Shown: positions 9,459-19,987 of the stretch, piece by piece
Numbering within the stretch: position 1 is the stretch's first letter
Layout: every line of letters starts with the position of its first letter
Source: Tannerella serpentiformis
GTDB taxonomy: Bacteria; Bacteroidota; Bacteroidia; Bacteroidales; Tannerellaceae
NCBI RefSeq assembly: GCF_003033925.1
Contig: NZ_CP028365.1
Span: 1,922,001-1,986,000, forward strand
DNA: 64,000 bases
Reading direction: 5' to 3'
Translations under genes and position numbers: made by a program
The notes under the pieces: generated by a model
The model's input: the letters and a program-made list of their open reading frames with translations, nothing else
What the model was told of the DNA's origin: nothing
The model's database searches: none

Positions 9459-9650
9459 ATGATTGTAGTTCCGTTGAAAGAAGGAGAGAGCATCGAGCGA
9501 GCACTGAAGAGGTTCAAGAAGAAGTTTGAAAAGACTGGTGTTATTCGAGAACTGAGAAGTCGTCAGGCTTATACGAAGCCTTCGGTGGAAAAACGAAAGG
9601 AACGTATGCGTGCGGTCTACGTGCAGCACTTGCAGCAGGAAGAAGAGTAA
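9459..9650 (+). CDS. rpsU: 30S ribosomal protein S21
   Basis: This 63-residue basic protein starts MIVVPLKEGESIERALKRFK, the typical bS21 beginning, and continues with RELRSRQAYTKPSVEKRKER. It joins the 30S subunit and takes part in initiation. It heads a probable unit with the recombinase and hpf genes, 62 bp upstream of the recombinase. Base composition is more AT-rich than the flanking regions. Confidence 0.95.
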   Translation: MIVVPLKEGESIERALKRFKKKFEKTGVIRELRSRQAYTKPSVEKRKERMRAVYVQHLQQEEE

Positions 9651-9712
9651 TTCCGCTTACACGAAGTGTCTTTCGTGTGTTTGTCACGATAGTAGGTGTA
9701 TGGAGAGGTGAT

Positions 9713-10609
9713 ATGGAAGCATCTATCGCATCTTTTATAGACTATCTCCGATACGAGAGAGGGGCAAGTGCTGCTACGAGAGTTGCTTATAAAAATGACT
9801 TGCTTCGATTTGTGGCATATGTGCGTGGACACACGGAGAATGGCAAAGCAACCTTTGGGTCTGTCGATTCGGACTTAATACGTCTGTGGGTCGCATCATT
9901 GATGGATGGACATATGTCTCCAATATCAGTGAATCGAAAGCTGAGCGCATTAAGATCGTATTTTAAGTACTTGATGAAGCAGGGATTGGTCTTGAATAAT
10001 CCGGCGTCTTTAGTTATTGCTCCCAAATTCTTCCGTCCGTTACCTCAGATCATAAAGGAAGATGAGTTGACAGAATTGCTTGATGGGAGTTGTTTTAAGG
10101 ATGATTTTATAGGAATACGTGATCGACTAATGATGGAGCTCCTATATGAGACCGGACTTCGACGTCAAGAACTTGCTTTTTTGAAGTGCTCAGATATAGA
10201 TCTAATGGCGATGGTGGTAAGGGTTTGTGGAAAGCGCAATAAGGAACGTCTAGTCCCTTTCTCGGAACGGTTGAAGGTGCAGATCGTTAGCTATCTACAA
10301 AAGAGAAGGTCTGTGCTGCAATGTGATAACACTCACTTTTTTGTTCGTAAGGATGGTCGTTCTGTCACTGGTGCAACAGTATACAATGTCGTGAAGAAAT
10401 ATGTCTCTAACAGGGGCTTGCGTACAAAGTGTGCTCCTCATATGCTGAGGCATTCTTTTGCGACGAGCTTATTGAATAACGGTGCAGAACTAAACGCTGT
10501 TAAAGAATTACTGGGACATAGTAGTTTAGCCTCAACTTCGATTTATACGCATATCACCTTTGATAAGTTGAAAGAAATGTATTGTGCTCATCCTAGGGCT
10601 AATAGATAA
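9713..10609 (+). CDS. XerC/XerD-type tyrosine recombinase
   Basis: This 298-residue protein has an N-terminal SAM-like core-binding domain (residues 1-90) and a C-terminal catalytic domain. The catalytic residues are visible: Arg in TGLRRQEL near 148, Lys in the beta-hairpin VCGKRNKERLVP, HMLRH near 245, LLGHSSL near 267 and the nucleophile tyrosine in TSIYTH near 277. It probably resolves chromosome dimers at dif with a partner. I chose ATG 9713 (MEASIASFIDYL), as upstream residues do not fit the family. Neighbours are rpsU and hpf, a common Bacteroidales order. Confidence 0.9.
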   Translation: MEASIASFIDYLRYERGASAATRVAYKNDLLRFVAYVRGHTENGKATFGSVDSDLIRLWVASLMDGHMSPISVNRKLSALRSYFKYLMKQGLVLNNPASLVIAPKFFRPLPQIIKEDELTELLDGSCFKDDFIGIRDRLMMELLYETGLRRQELAFLKCSDIDLMAMVVRVCGKRNKERLVPFSERLKVQIVSYLQKRRSVLQCDNTHFFVRKDGRSVTGATVYNVVKKYVSNRGLRTKCAPHMLRHSFATSLLNNGAELNAVKELLGHSSLASTSIYTHITFDKLKEMYCAHPRANR

Positions 10610-10619
10610 GGAGGTAATT

Positions 10620-10919
10620 ATGGAAATTAGAATTCAGGCAATTCATTTTGACGTAACGGAACGCTTAGATGCGTTTATTCGGAAGAAAGTAGCTAAATTG
10701 AATCAGTACCATGATGGTATTTTGGATGCTGAAGTCATATTGCGAGTAGTCAAGCCGGAGACAGCGCGAAATAAGCAGGCCGGCATACGTTTACAGATTA
10801 AAAGCAATGACTGTTTCGCCGAAAAGGTAAGTGATACTTTTGAAGAAGCTGTTGACGAGGCTGTAGTTGCTTTGGAAAAGCAACTGATTAAAGCCAAAGA
10901 AAAGAGTAGATCCAAATAA
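10620..10919 (+). CDS. hpf: Ribosome hibernation promoting factor (short form)
   Basis: This 99-residue protein resembles the HPF/YfiA family that binds the 30S subunit and stops translation in stationary phase. It starts MEIRIQAIHFDVTERLDAFI and has the conserved KVAKLNQYHDGILDAEVILR part; the long-form C-terminal dimerisation domain is absent. A strong Shine-Dalgarno-like AAGGAGG lies 7 bp before the ATG, which is unusual in Bacteroidota. The gene follows the recombinase gene by 10 bp. Confidence 0.92.
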   Translation: MEIRIQAIHFDVTERLDAFIRKKVAKLNQYHDGILDAEVILRVVKPETARNKQAGIRLQIKSNDCFAEKVSDTFEEAVDEAVVALEKQLIKAKEKSRSK

Positions 10920-10932
10920 AAAAGACCGGAGA

Positions 10933-10963
10933 TTTGTTGCGTAACAAATTCATTCTAAATTTG
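10933..10963 (+). promoter_or_regulatory. Promoter of tRNA-Thr/tuf/secE/rpl operon
   Basis: TTTG at 10933-10936 and TAAATTTG at 10956-10963 are 19 bp apart, a very good Bacteroidota promoter. Transcription should begin near 10969, just ahead of a hairpin, and run into tRNA-Thr and tuf. Confidence 0.7.
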
Positions 10964-10965
10964 CG

Positions 10966-10997
10966 GCCGTTTCGCGTGATAACGGAACGGCTCTTTT
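10966..10997 (+). terminator. Hairpin with T tail between hpf and tRNA-Thr
   Basis: The sequence GCCGTTTCG...AACGGAACGGC forms a hairpin followed by TCTTTT. It could end the hpf transcript. It also falls at the very start of the downstream operon transcript, so a leader role is possible. Confidence 0.55.
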
Positions 10998-11096
10998 AAA
11001 CTAGACTCGACCATTCATTGCTGAGTTTTCCATCCAGTGATGGCGATAGCTTCTTACGTGGGCTAGGTGTGAATGTGTCGTTTTCAAGAGGGTAAT

Positions 11097-11168
<72 letters not shown>

Positions 11169-11213
11169 CAATATTAAAGATTAGAGAATTGAATGTATAA
11201 AGGCATTTGAGTT

Positions 11214-12410
11214 ATGGCAAAAGAACATTTTAACAGGAGTAAACCGCATGTAAACATCGGTACGATTGGTCATGTTGACCACGGTAAGACGACTCTGACG
11301 GCTGCAATTACGAAAGTGTTGGCTGAGAAGGGTTTTTCTAGCGCAGAGGGCGTAAAGTCGTTTGATCAAATTGATAACGCCCCGGAAGAGAAGGAGAGAG
11401 GTATTACCATCAATACTTCGCATGTAGAGTATGAGACGGCCAATCGTCATTATGCCCATGTAGATTGTCCAGGTCACGCCGACTATGTGAAAAATATGGT
11501 TACTGGTGCTGCACAGATGGATGGTGCCATTATTGTAGTTGCTGCGACTGACGGTCCAATGCCTCAGACTCGTGAACATATTCTTTTGGCTCGTCAGGTG
11601 AATGTACCTAAGTTGGTTGTCTTCATGAATAAATGTGACATGGTAGACGACGAAGAGATGTTGGAACTTGTAGAAATGGAAATGCGCGAGTTGTTAAGTT
11701 TCTACAAGTTTGATGGTGATAATACGCCGATCATTCGTGGTTCTGCGTTGGGCGCTCTTAATGGCGATCCGAAGTGGGAGGAGAAGGTGCTGGAGCTTAT
11801 GGAGGCTGTCGATACATGGATTCCGCTTCCTCCTCGCGATGTCGATAAACCTTTCTTGATGCCTGTGGAGGATGTTTTTTCGATTACAGGTCGTGGAACG
11901 GTAGCAACAGGTCGTATAGAAACGGGTATTGTCAAGACCGGGGATGAAGTTGAGATTATCGGCTTAGGTGCTGATGGTAAAAAATCCGTGGTTACAGGCG
12001 TTGAAATGTTCCGAAAGATATTAGACGAAGGTCAAGCGGGTGATAATGTTGGACTTTTACTCCGTGGTATCGACAAGAATGAGATTAAGCGTGGTATGGT
12101 ACTTTGTCATCCAGGTCAGGTTAAGCCTCATTCTAAATTTAAGGCCGAGGTCTATATCTTGAAGAAAGAGGAAGGAGGTCGTCATACTCCATTCCATAAT
12201 AAATATCGCCCTCAGTTCTATATCCGTACATTGGATGTGACTGGAGAGATAACATTACCGGCTGGTGTTGAGATGGTAATGCCGGGTGATAATGTTACGA
12301 TTGAGGTTGAGTTAATCTATCCCGTAGCATGCAATGTGGGTCTGCGCTTTGCTATTCGTGAAGGTGGACGTACGGTGGGTGCAGGTCAGATAACGGAATT
12401 GTTAGATTAG
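11214..12410 (+). CDS. tuf: Elongation factor Tu
   Basis: This 398-residue GTPase delivers aminoacyl-tRNA to the ribosome. All G motifs are visible: [10 protein letters not shown] (G1) near residue 19, GITINTSH (G2) near 63, [11 protein letters not shown] (G3) near 84, NKCDMVD (G4) near 139 and GSAL (G5) near 178. Domains 2 and 3 follow at normal length. It lies between tRNA-Thr and tRNA-Trp, the common Bacteroidales arrangement ahead of secE-nusG. Confidence 0.98.
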   Translation: MAKEHFNRSKPHVNIGTIGHVDHGKTTLTAAITKVLAEKGFSSAEGVKSFDQIDNAPEEKERGITINTSHVEYETANRHYAHVDCPGHADYVKNMVTGAAQMDGAIIVVAATDGPMPQTREHILLARQVNVPKLVVFMNKCDMVDDEEMLELVEMEMRELLSFYKFDGDNTPIIRGSALGALNGDPKWEEKVLELMEAVDTWIPLPPRDVDKPFLMPVEDVFSITGRGTVATGRIETGIVKTGDEVEIIGLGADGKKSVVTGVEMFRKILDEGQAGDNVGLLLRGIDKNEIKRGMVLCHPGQVKPHSKFKAEVYILKKEEGGRHTPFHNKYRPQFYIRTLDVTGEITLPAGVEMVMPGDNVTIEVELIYPVACNVGLRFAIREGGRTVGAGQITELLD

Positions 12411-12462
12411 GATTGGGTTAATTGCAGCCGATTTTCACTAACGGTGGGTCGGCTGCATATAT

Positions 12463-12535
12463 ACGGAAGTAACTCAGTTGGTAGAGTACCGGTCTCCAAA
12501 ACCGGCTGTCGGGAGTTCGAGCCTCTCCTTCCGTG
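12463..12535 (+). tRNA. tRNA-Trp (anticodon CCA)
   Basis: The acceptor strands ACGGAAG and CTTCCGT pair fully. The anticodon loop CTCCAAA gives CCA, and the T arm contains GTTCGAG. No CCA tail is encoded. It sits 52 bp after tuf and 18 bp before secE. Confidence 0.96.
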
Positions 12536-12553
12536 CAATAAATAGGATAATGA

Positions 12554-12742
12554 ATGAAGAAGGTTATCTCATATATTAAAGACTCATATAACGAACTTGT
12601 ATATAAAGTATCTTGGCCGACGAGGTCGGAGCTTTCGAGTAGTGCTGTTGTTGTTATGTTCGCTTCCCTTATCATAGCAGTACTAATTGGAGTTGTTGAC
12701 TTTGGATTTGAGGCTGTGATGAATTTCATCTATAGCTTATAA
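12554..12742 (+). CDS. secE: Preprotein translocase subunit SecE
   Basis: This 62-residue protein has one transmembrane segment (residues about 32-55, AVVVMFASLIIAVLIGVV) preceded by the conserved amphipathic part ELVYKVSWPTRSEL. This is the short single-span SecE of the SecYEG channel in the inner membrane. The stop codon region touches the nusG start, as is usual for the secE-nusG pair. Confidence 0.95.
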   Translation: MKKVISYIKDSYNELVYKVSWPTRSELSSSAVVVMFASLIIAVLIGVVDFGFEAVMNFIYSL

Positions 12743-12750
12743 TGGTTATA

Positions 12751-13293
12751 ATGCCGGATTCTCAGCAAAAATTTTATGTTCTCAGAGCTATTAGTGGCAA
12801 GGAGAACAAGGTACGTGAATATCTGGAGGCCGAAATCAAGAATTCGGACTTGGGTAATTATGTTTCCCAAGTTTTGATTCCTACTGAAAAAACTTTCGTT
12901 GTAAGAAACGGCAAGAAAGTGATGAAGGAGCGGGCATATTTACCTGGATATGTTTTGGTAGAGGCTAATTTGGTTGGAGAGGTTATTCATCGCTTACGTG
13001 AGATTCCTAACGTTATCGGTTTTTTAGGGGGAGAAGGGCAACCAGTGCCGTTGCGCCCATCTGAAGTAAGCCGAGTGTTAGGCACTTTGGATGAACTACA
13101 AGAGCAGCCAGAGGAAATGGAGATTCAGTATTTTGTGGGAGAAACCGTCAAGGTGATTTCCGGTCCATTTAATGGTTTTAGCGGCCTAGTCGAAGAAGTC
13201 AACGCTGAGAAGAAGAAGCTCAAGGTAATAGTTAAGATTTTTGGGCGCAAGATGCCTCTTGAGTTAAGTTATGTGCAGGTGGAGAAAGAATAG
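12751..13293 (+). CDS. nusG: Transcription termination/antitermination protein NusG
   Basis: This 180-residue protein has an NGN domain with FYVLRAISGKENKVREYLE at the start and PGYVLVEA near residue 69, and a C-terminal KOW domain (VKVISGPFNGFSGLVEEV near 135). It binds RNA polymerase and links it to Rho or the ribosome. I prefer ATG 12751 (MPDSQQKFYVL) by family length; ATG 12742, which overlaps the secE stop, would add three residues. It is followed by rplK. Confidence 0.95.
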   Translation: MPDSQQKFYVLRAISGKENKVREYLEAEIKNSDLGNYVSQVLIPTEKTFVVRNGKKVMKERAYLPGYVLVEANLVGEVIHRLREIPNVIGFLGGEGQPVPLRPSEVSRVLGTLDELQEQPEEMEIQYFVGETVKVISGPFNGFSGLVEEVNAEKKKLKVIVKIFGRKMPLELSYVQVEKE

Positions 13294-13359
13294 CCATTGG
13301 TTACGGATGGCGGATCTTTATTCTATGAGATAATTCGTGAATTGTTTTAGGTAAGAAAG

Positions 13360-13806
13360 ATGGCGAAAGAAATTGCTGGACAAATTAAATTGCAGATTAA
13401 GGGAGGGGCGGCTAATCCTTCTCCCCCCGTTGGACCCGCATTGGGTTCTAAGGGTATTAATATAATGGAGTTCTGCAAGCAATTCAATGCCAGAACTCAG
13501 GATAAAGCCGGAAAAGTTCTTCCCGTAGTAATTACTTATTATGCGGATAAGACCTTTGATTTTATAGTAAAGACTCCTCCTGTTGCGGTTCAGCTATTAG
13601 AGGCTACTAAGCAAAAGGGAGGATCTTCTGAACCTAATCGTAAGAAGGTGGCTCAGATTACTTGGGAAACAGTACGGAAAATCGCTGAGGATAAGCTGGT
13701 AGATTTGAATTGCTTTACTGTTGAGTCTGCTATGCGGATGGTAGCTGGAACTGCTCGAAGTATGGGCATTGCTGTAAGGGGCGCTTTCCCAACGACGAAT
13801 CAATAA
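13360..13806 (+). CDS. rplK: 50S ribosomal protein L11
   Basis: This 148-residue protein carries the L11 signature: [20 protein letters not shown] at residues 6-25, then [18 protein letters not shown], with the C-terminal rRNA-binding part ending at GAFPTTNQ. It forms the GTPase-associated centre with 23S rRNA and the L10/L12 stalk. It is the first of four ribosomal protein genes between nusG and rpoB. Confidence 0.98.
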   Translation: MAKEIAGQIKLQIKGGAANPSPPVGPALGSKGINIMEFCKQFNARTQDKAGKVLPVVITYYADKTFDFIVKTPPVAVQLLEATKQKGGSSEPNRKKVAQITWETVRKIAEDKLVDLNCFTVESAMRMVAGTARSMGIAVRGAFPTTNQ

Positions 13807-13820
13807 ACTCAATTAAGAAG

Positions 13821-14516
13821 ATGGGTAAAGTAACTAAGAAACGAAAGTTGGCTGAGAGCAAACTTGAAGCGGGAAGGTCGTATACACTGCAAGAAGCTTC
13901 GGTATTGGTGAAAGAAATTTCGATGACGAAGTTTGATGCATCTGTGGATATTGATGTCCGCCTTGGGATAGATCCTCGTAAGTCTAATCAAATGGTTCGT
14001 GGCGTTGTATCTCTTCCTCATGGAACTGGAAAAGAGACTAAGGTTTTAGCTTTATGTACGCCTGATAAAGAAGCTGAGGCTAAGGCTGCAGGTGCAGATT
14101 TTGTCGGATTAGATGATTACATCGAGAAGATTAAAGGTGGATGGACCGATGTCGATATTATCATTACGATGCCGTCCATCATGGGAAAAATTGGAGCTTT
14201 AGGAAGAATCTTAGGCCCTCGTGGTTTGATGCCTAATCCAAAAAGTGGTACTGTTACTAATGATGTAGGTAGTGCCGTTAAAGAGGTTAAGCAAGGTAAG
14301 ATTGATTTTAAAGTTGACAAGGCCGGTATCGTTCATACTTCCATTGGAAAAGTCTCGTTTAATCCAGAGCAGATTAGTGGAAATGCGAAGGAGTTTATTT
14401 CCACATTGGTTAAGTTGAAACCTACGGCTGCAAAAGGTACCTATATCAAGAGTATATATCTTTCTAGTACCATGAGTCCGGGTATTAGGGTTGAACCGAA
14501 ATCTGTTGATGAGTAA
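13821..14516 (+). CDS. rplA: 50S ribosomal protein L1
   Basis: This 231-residue protein shows the L1 features [20 protein letters not shown] near residue 37, [20 protein letters not shown] near 120 and GTVTNDVG. It forms the L1 stalk at the tRNA exit side of the 50S subunit and often represses its own operon in other bacteria; no L1 operator was searched for here. It lies 14 bp after rplK. Confidence 0.98.
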   Translation: MGKVTKKRKLAESKLEAGRSYTLQEASVLVKEISMTKFDASVDIDVRLGIDPRKSNQMVRGVVSLPHGTGKETKVLALCTPDKEAEAKAAGADFVGLDDYIEKIKGGWTDVDIIITMPSIMGKIGALGRILGPRGLMPNPKSGTVTNDVGSAVKEVKQGKIDFKVDKAGIVHTSIGKVSFNPEQISGNAKEFISTLVKLKPTAAKGTYIKSIYLSSTMSPGIRVEPKSVDE

Positions 14517-14530
14517 TACATGTAAGTACG

Positions 14531-15058
14531 ATGAAGAAGGAAGATAAGAGCATTGTTATAGGACAATTGACTGAGACACTGAAGGAGTATGACAACTTCT
14601 ATTTGACAGATATTGAGGCATTGAATGCTGAGAAGACAAGTGCGCTGAGAAGATTGTGCTTTAAAGAGAATGTGAAGTTAGTCGTTGTTAAAAACACCTT
14701 GTTTAAGAGGGCTCTAGAGAATATGGATGTTGATTATTCAGCATTATATTCGACGCTAAAGGGGAATACCGCTGTCATGTTCTCTAACGTGGTGAATACT
14801 CCGGCTAGGTTAATTAAAGACTTTACTAAGGGTACGAAAGGTGAGGGAAAACCTCAGTTGAAGGCCGCATATGTACAGGAAAGTTTTTATGTAGGAGTTG
14901 AACATCTTGACACGTTAGCAAGTCTGAAGAGCCGAGAGGAAATGTTGGGAGATGTGATCGGCTTGTTGCAATCGCCGATAAAGAATCTGATCTCGGCATT
15001 GCAGTCCTCTTCTGGACACGTTATACATGGTGTTTTACAAACTCTCGAGAAGAGATAG
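14531..15058 (+). CDS. rplJ: 50S ribosomal protein L10
   Basis: This 175-residue protein starts MKKEDKSIVIGQLTETLKEY and has the conserved LRRLCFKENVKLVVVKNTLF, followed by GNTAVMFS. It forms the base of the stalk that carries L7/L12 dimers. It follows rplA by 14 bp and precedes rplL by 42 bp. Confidence 0.97.
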   Translation: MKKEDKSIVIGQLTETLKEYDNFYLTDIEALNAEKTSALRRLCFKENVKLVVVKNTLFKRALENMDVDYSALYSTLKGNTAVMFSNVVNTPARLIKDFTKGTKGEGKPQLKAAYVQESFYVGVEHLDTLASLKSREEMLGDVIGLLQSPIKNLISALQSSSGHVIHGVLQTLEKR

Positions 15059-15100
15059 AAAATATTAATACAGAATAATAATCGATTAAATCATAAGAAA

Positions 15101-15475
15101 ATGGCAGATTTGAAAGCTTTAGCAGAGCAATTAGTGAACCTCACCGTAAAGGAAGTTAGCGAACTGACGACGATATTGAAAGACGAATATGGCATCGAGC
15201 CCGCAGCTGCTGCTGTAGCTGTTGCTGCAGGACCGGCTGAAGGTGCTGCAGCTGTTGAAGAGAAGACCTCGTTTGACGTGGTATTGAAGGCTGCAGGTGC
15301 TAATAAGTTGGCTGTCGTTAAATTGGTGAAGGAACTTACCGGTCTGGGCTTGAAGGAAGCTAAGGACTTGGTTGATGGTGCTCCCAATAATGTAAAGGAA
15401 GGTGCAGCGAAAGCCGAGGCTGAAGATTTGAAGAAGAGGTTAGAAGAGGCTGGGGCTGAAGTTGAGCTTAAATAG
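15101..15475 (+). CDS. rplL: 50S ribosomal protein L7/L12
   Basis: This 124-residue acidic protein has an N-terminal dimerisation helix, an Ala-rich hinge ([17 protein letters not shown], residues about 32-48) and the C-terminal domain with [20 protein letters not shown] and [13 protein letters not shown]. It recruits translation factors to the ribosome. A strong terminator-like hairpin follows before rpoB. Confidence 0.98.
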   Translation: MADLKALAEQLVNLTVKEVSELTTILKDEYGIEPAAAAVAVAAGPAEGAAAVEEKTSFDVVLKAAGANKLAVVKLVKELTGLGLKEAKDLVDGAPNNVKEGAAKAEAEDLKKRLEEAGAEVELK

Positions 15476-15503
15476 TCTCTATCTCCTGTTTATCAGGTAA
15501 TAT

Positions 15504-15544
15504 GGTTAAGTCTCCCCTATGTGTGGGGATACTTAACCTTTTTG
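15504..15544 (+). terminator. Hairpin between rplL and rpoB, possible attenuator
   Basis: The arms GGTTAAGTCTCCCC and GGGGATACTTAACC pair almost fully and are followed by CTTTTTG. It is as strong as a normal terminator but lies inside the ribosomal protein-polymerase operon, so partial termination that lowers rpoBC relative to rplJL is likely. Confidence 0.7.
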
Positions 15545-15585
15545 TGTCTATCTCATAAGTTCAGAATAAACTCGTTCAATAGAAG

Positions 15586-18500
15586 ATGTCTTCAACAGCC
15601 CAAGTCCAGAGAATAAATTTCGCTTCGATAAAAAAGTTTCTACCCTATCCGGACTTTCTCGAAGTACAGTTAAAGTCGTTCCAAGACTTTTTGCAACTCG
15701 ATACGCCTCCAGAGAGGAGGAAGAAGGAAGGGTTGTATAAAGTGTTTTCTGAGAACTTCCCCATAGCGGATACGCGAAATAATTTCGTGTTGGAGTTCTT
15801 GGATTATTATGTAGATCCGCCTCGTTATTCGATTGACGAATGCATTGCACGTGGACTGACGTATAGCGTCCCTCTAAAGGCAAAACTGAAATTGTATTGT
15901 ACGGATCCGGAGCATGAAGATTTTGATACGGTCATTCAGGACGTTTATTTAGGGCCGATTCCGTATATGACGGAGCGGGGAACGTTTGTTATTAATGGTG
16001 CAGAACGAGTGGTCGTTTCTCAGTTACATCGTTCGCCAGGCGTCTTTTTTGGTCAGAGTGTTCACGCTAATGGGACGAAACTCTATTCAGCTCGAATTAT
16101 CCCATTCAAGGGCTCATGGATTGAATTTGCTACAGACATTAATAATGTCATGTATGCCTACATCGATCGAAAGAAGAAACTGCCTGTTACGACTTTACTT
16201 CGCGCCATAGGCTACGAGAGCGATAAAGACATCTTGGAGATATTCCATTTGGCCGAAGAGGTGAAGGTGTCTAAGGCCAATCTGAAGAAATTTATCGGGC
16301 GCAAATTGGCGGCTCGTGTGTTGAAGACTTGGGTTGAGGACTTTGTGGATGAAGACACAGGTGAGGTGGTTTCGATAGAGCGAAACGATGTAGTGATTGA
16401 CCGTGAGGCTGAGCTGGATGAGGACAACATCAACACCATCGTGGATTCGGGTGCACAGTATGTGTTGCTCCATCGTGGAGACCAAAATCTGTCAGACTAC
16501 GCGATCATCTACAATACGCTGCAAAAGGATCCGAGTAATTCGGAGAAGGAAGCTGTGTTGTACATCTATCGTCAGTTGCGTAATGCTGATCCGGCGGATG
16601 AGGCAAGTGCCAGAGAGGTCATTACGAATCTGTTCTTTTCCGAGAAACGCTATGATTTGGGCGATGTGGGGCGCTTCCGGATCAATCGCAAATTGAATTT
16701 GTCGACAGCGGTGGACACAAAGGTGTTGACGAAGGAGGACATCATCGAAATCATCAAATACCTCATCGAGCTGATCAACTCCAAGGCGGTTGTTGATGAT
16801 ATTGACCACTTGAGTAATCGTCGTGTGCGTACGGTGGGTGAGCAGCTGTACAATCAATTTGGTGTCGGGTTGGCACGTATGGCGCGTACAGTGCGCGAAC
16901 GAATGAACGTACGCGATAATGAGGTCTTTACTCCGATTGACCTGATCAATGCTAAGACGATCTCGTCTGTCGTCAATTCGTTCTTCGGAACGAACGCTTT
17001 GTCGCAGTTTATGGATCAGACGAATCCGTTGGCTGAGATTACGCATAAGCGCCGTTTGTCTGCTCTGGGACCGGGTGGATTGTCGCGTGAACGCGCCGGA
17101 TTCGAGGTTCGCGACGTGCACTATACGCACTATGGCCGTCTGTGCCCCATCGAGACACCAGAAGGTCCGAACATCGGACTGATCTCGTCGCTGTGTGTGT
17201 ATGCCAAGATCAATGACCTCGGATTCATCGCTACACCTTATCGAAAGGTTGAGGACGGAAAGGTGGACTTCTCGGAAGACGCCATAACCTATTACACCGC
17301 AGAGGAAGAGGAGAACAAGATCGTAGCACAAGGGAATACGCCGCTGGATGACGACGGTCACTTTTTGCTCGACCGCGTTAAGGCGCGCTATGAAGCAGAC
17401 TTCCCTGTAGTGGAGCCGGATAAGGTGAGTCTGATGGACGTCTCTCCGACACAGATCGCATCGATTGCTGCTGGACTGATCCCCTTCTTGGAACATGACG
17501 ACGCGAACCGAGCGCTGATGGGATCGAACATGATGCGCCAGGCTGTGCCGTTGATCCGCACCGATGCGCCGATCGTGGGAACGGGTATTGAGGGACAGGT
17601 GGCACGCGACTCGCGAACGCAGGTGATTGCCGAAAGAGAGGGCGAGATTGTGTTCGTAGATGCGACCTGCATAAAGATCAAATACGACCGGACTGAGGAA
17701 GAAGAATTCATCAGTTTCGAGGATGCAATTAAGACTTACAACATCCCCAAGTGGCGGAAGACGAACCAGAGTACGACGGTCGATTTGCGGCCCATTTGTC
17801 ATCCTGGACAACGAGTGAAGAAGGGTGACATTCTGACAGAAGGCTACTCCACGCAGAATGGCGAATTGGCGCTGGGACGGAACGTGAAAGTGGCTTACAT
17901 GCCGTGGAAGGGATACAACTATGAGGACGCCGTGGTGCTGAACGAACGCATGGTTCGGGAGGACTTCTTCACCTCGGTGCATGTGGACGAATACATCCTC
18001 GAGGTGCGTGAAACGAAGCGCGGTATGGAGGAGTTGACCTCCGATATTCCGAACGTCAGCGAGGATGCAATTAAGGACTTAGATGAACGCGGCATTATCC
18101 GCGTCGGTGCGCACGTGAAGCCGGGTGACATCCTGATCGGGAAGATCACGCCGAAGGGAGAGTCGGATCCGACACCGGAGGAGAAGCTGCTGCGCGCCAT
18201 CTTCGGCGATAAGGCGGGCGACGTGAAGGACGCTTCGCTGAAGGCTACACCGTCATTACGAGGCGTGGTGATTCGGACGAACCTCTTCTCGAAGATGGTG
18301 AAAAAGCGCGCCTCGTCACGCTTGGCTGACAAGGCTATACTGCCCAAGATCGACGAGGAATATGAGGAGAAATTGGCGCAGCTGAAGACCTCGCTGGTCG
18401 ATAAACTGCAATCGCTGACGAACGGAAAGACCTCGCAGGGCGTGAAGGACTATCTGAATACGGAGGTCATACCCCGCGGTGTGAAGTTCTCGCGCAAGAT

Positions 18501-19401
18501 GCTCGAGGAGCTGGACTACAACGCGATCCAAGTCAGCAAGTGGACAACGGATGCAGCCAAAAACGAGCTAATCAAGCAGCTGATCGTGAATTACCTCAAG
18601 AAATACAAGGAGCTGGATTCGGAGCTTAGGCGAAAGAAGTTCGACCTCACCGTGGGCGACGAGCTGCCGACCGGCATTGTGCAGATTGCGAAGGTCTACA
18701 TCGCCAAGAAACGTAAGATCCAGGTGGGTGACAAAATGGCCGGTCGTCACGGAAATAAGGGTATCGTGTCGAAGATTGTGCGCCAAGAGGACATGCCTTT
18801 CCTCGAGGATGGTACACCGGTGGACATCTGTCTCAACCCGCTGGGTGTGCCTTCGCGAATGAACCTCGGGCAGATCTTCGAGGCCGTCCTCGGATGGGCT
18901 GGAAAGACGCTCGACGTGAAGTTTGCTACACCGATTTTCGACGGCGCTTCGATCGACGACTTGAACGAATGGACGGACAAAGCAGGCATTCCTCGCTATG
19001 GCAAGACGTATCTCTACGATGGCGGCACGGGCGAACGCTTCGACCAGCCAGCCACCGTGGGCGTGACGTACTTCCTCAAGCTCGGCCACATGGTGGACGA
19101 CAAGATGCACGCTCGCTCCATCGGACCGTACTCTCTGATCACACAGCAGCCACTCGGCGGTAAAGCCCAGTTCGGTGGACAGCGCTTCGGAGAGATGGAG
19201 GTCTGGGCCATCGAGGCCTTTGGCGCTGCGCACATCTTGCAGGAGATTTTGACCGTGAAGTCGGACGATGTCGTGGGCCGCTCGAAAGCCTACGAGGCCA
19301 TCGTGAAAGGCGACAACATGCCGACACCGGGCATTCCGGAGTCGCTCAACGTGTTGCTCCATGAACTCAAAGGGCTCTGCTTGAGCCTCACATTAGATTA
19401 A
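15586..19401 (+). CDS. rpoB: RNA polymerase beta subunit
   Basis: This 1271-residue beta subunit has all main parts. The rifampicin region includes [20 protein letters not shown] near residue 465 and [20 protein letters not shown]. The active-site and switch elements include GRHGNKG near 1050 and [20 protein letters not shown] near 1170, with [16 protein letters not shown] after it. It ends with [15 protein letters not shown]. Base composition shifts inside the gene: the first about 1 kb is AT-richer like the ribosomal genes, and the rest is GC-rich like rpoC. Unusually, rpoC does not follow directly; a 586-bp gap with array A3 lies between them. Confidence 0.98.
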   Translation: MSSTAQVQRINFASIKKFLPYPDFLEVQLKSFQDFLQLDTPPERRKKEGLYKVFSENFPIADTRNNFVLEFLDYYVDPPRYSIDECIARGLTYSVPLKAKLKLYCTDPEHEDFDTVIQDVYLGPIPYMTERGTFVINGAERVVVSQLHRSPGVFFGQSVHANGTKLYSARIIPFKGSWIEFATDINNVMYAYIDRKKKLPVTTLLRAIGYESDKDILEIFHLAEEVKVSKANLKKFIGRKLAARVLKTWVEDFVDEDTGEVVSIERNDVVIDREAELDEDNINTIVDSGAQYVLLHRGDQNLSDYAIIYNTLQKDPSNSEKEAVLYIYRQLRNADPADEASAREVITNLFFSEKRYDLGDVGRFRINRKLNLSTAVDTKVLTKEDIIEIIKYLIELINSKAVVDDIDHLSNRRVRTVGEQLYNQFGVGLARMARTVRERMNVRDNEVFTPIDLINAKTISSVVNSFFGTNALSQFMDQTNPLAEITHKRRLSALGPGGLSRERAGFEVRDVHYTHYGRLCPIETPEGPNIGLISSLCVYAKINDLGFIATPYRKVEDGKVDFSEDAITYYTAEEEENKIVAQGNTPLDDDGHFLLDRVKARYEADFPVVEPDKVSLMDVSPTQIASIAAGLIPFLEHDDANRALMGSNMMRQAVPLIRTDAPIVGTGIEGQVARDSRTQVIAEREGEIVFVDATCIKIKYDRTEEEEFISFEDAIKTYNIPKWRKTNQSTTVDLRPICHPGQRVKKGDILTEGYSTQNGELALGRNVKVAYMPWKGYNYEDAVVLNERMVREDFFTSVHVDEYILEVRETKRGMEELTSDIPNVSEDAIKDLDERGIIRVGAHVKPGDILIGKITPKGESDPTPEEKLLRAIFGDKAGDVKDASLKATPSLRGVVIRTNLFSKMVKKRASSRLADKAILPKIDEEYEEKLAQLKTSLVDKLQSLTNGKTSQGVKDYLNTEVIPRGVKFSRKMLEELDYNAIQVSKWTTDAAKNELIKQLIVNYLKKYKELDSELRRKKFDLTVGDELPTGIVQIAKVYIAKKRKIQVGDKMAGRHGNKGIVSKIVRQEDMPFLEDGTPVDICLNPLGVPSRMNLGQIFEAVLGWAGKTLDVKFATPIFDGASIDDLNEWTDKAGIPRYGKTYLYDGGTGERFDQPATVGVTYFLKLGHMVDDKMHARSIGPYSLITQQPLGGKAQFGGQRFGEMEVWAIEAFGAAHILQEILTVKSDDVVGRSKAYEAIVKGDNMPTPGIPESLNVLLHELKGLCLSLTLD

Positions 19402-19490
19402 AGATACAGCGCATGAATCAGGGCGGAAGAGAGGGCACACCCCTCGCTTTCCCTTGTTCATAGGGACGAATAGCAGGGGGCACAGCAGAC

Positions 19491-19904
19491 TCCTGCAATC
19501 TGCGGGAGATGTTCGCCAACTGACGGTGATCCCCTGCAATCTGCGGGAGATGTTCGCCAACCGACGGTTGATCTCCTGCAACTTGCGGGAGATGTTCGCC
19601 AACCGACGGTGATCTCCTGCAACTTGCGGGAGATGTTCGCCAACTGACGGTGATCTCCTGCAACTTGCGGGAGATGTTCGCCAACCGACGGTGATCTCCT
19701 GCAATCTGCGGGAGATGTTCGTACACCTACGGAAGGTCTCCTGCAATCTGCGGGAGATGTTCGTACACCTACGGAAGGTCTCCTGCAATCTGCGGGAGAT
19801 GTTCGTACACCTACGGAAGGTCTCCTGCAACTTGCGGGAGATGTTCGTAGACCTACAGTGATCCCCTGCAACTTGCAGGAGATGTTCGTAGACCTACGGA
19901 AGGC
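19491..19904. repeat. Tandem array A3, 41-bp unit, ten copies, between rpoB and rpoC
   Basis: Ten copies with a 41-bp step (one of 42) run from 19491 to 19904. Each holds an imperfect hairpin CTCCTGCAACTTGCGGGAG followed by about 22 bp of variable type. The first five spacers read like GATGTTCGCCAACCGACGG, the later ones like GATGTTCGTACACCTACGG. The two types are grouped, as expected if the array grew by local duplication. It fills most of the rpoB-rpoC gap. Confidence 0.97.
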
Positions 19905-19987
19905 CCAAACACTCGAGGAAATTCAGTTTCACCCCATTTCATGCGACCCATCGCGATACAAATACGACTATATAATAGAAGAGGATT

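Noticed and set aside
19393-19871. Long leftward frames between rpoB and rpoC
   Set aside because: They are translations of the A3 repeats; a 41-bp step also changes frame between products.
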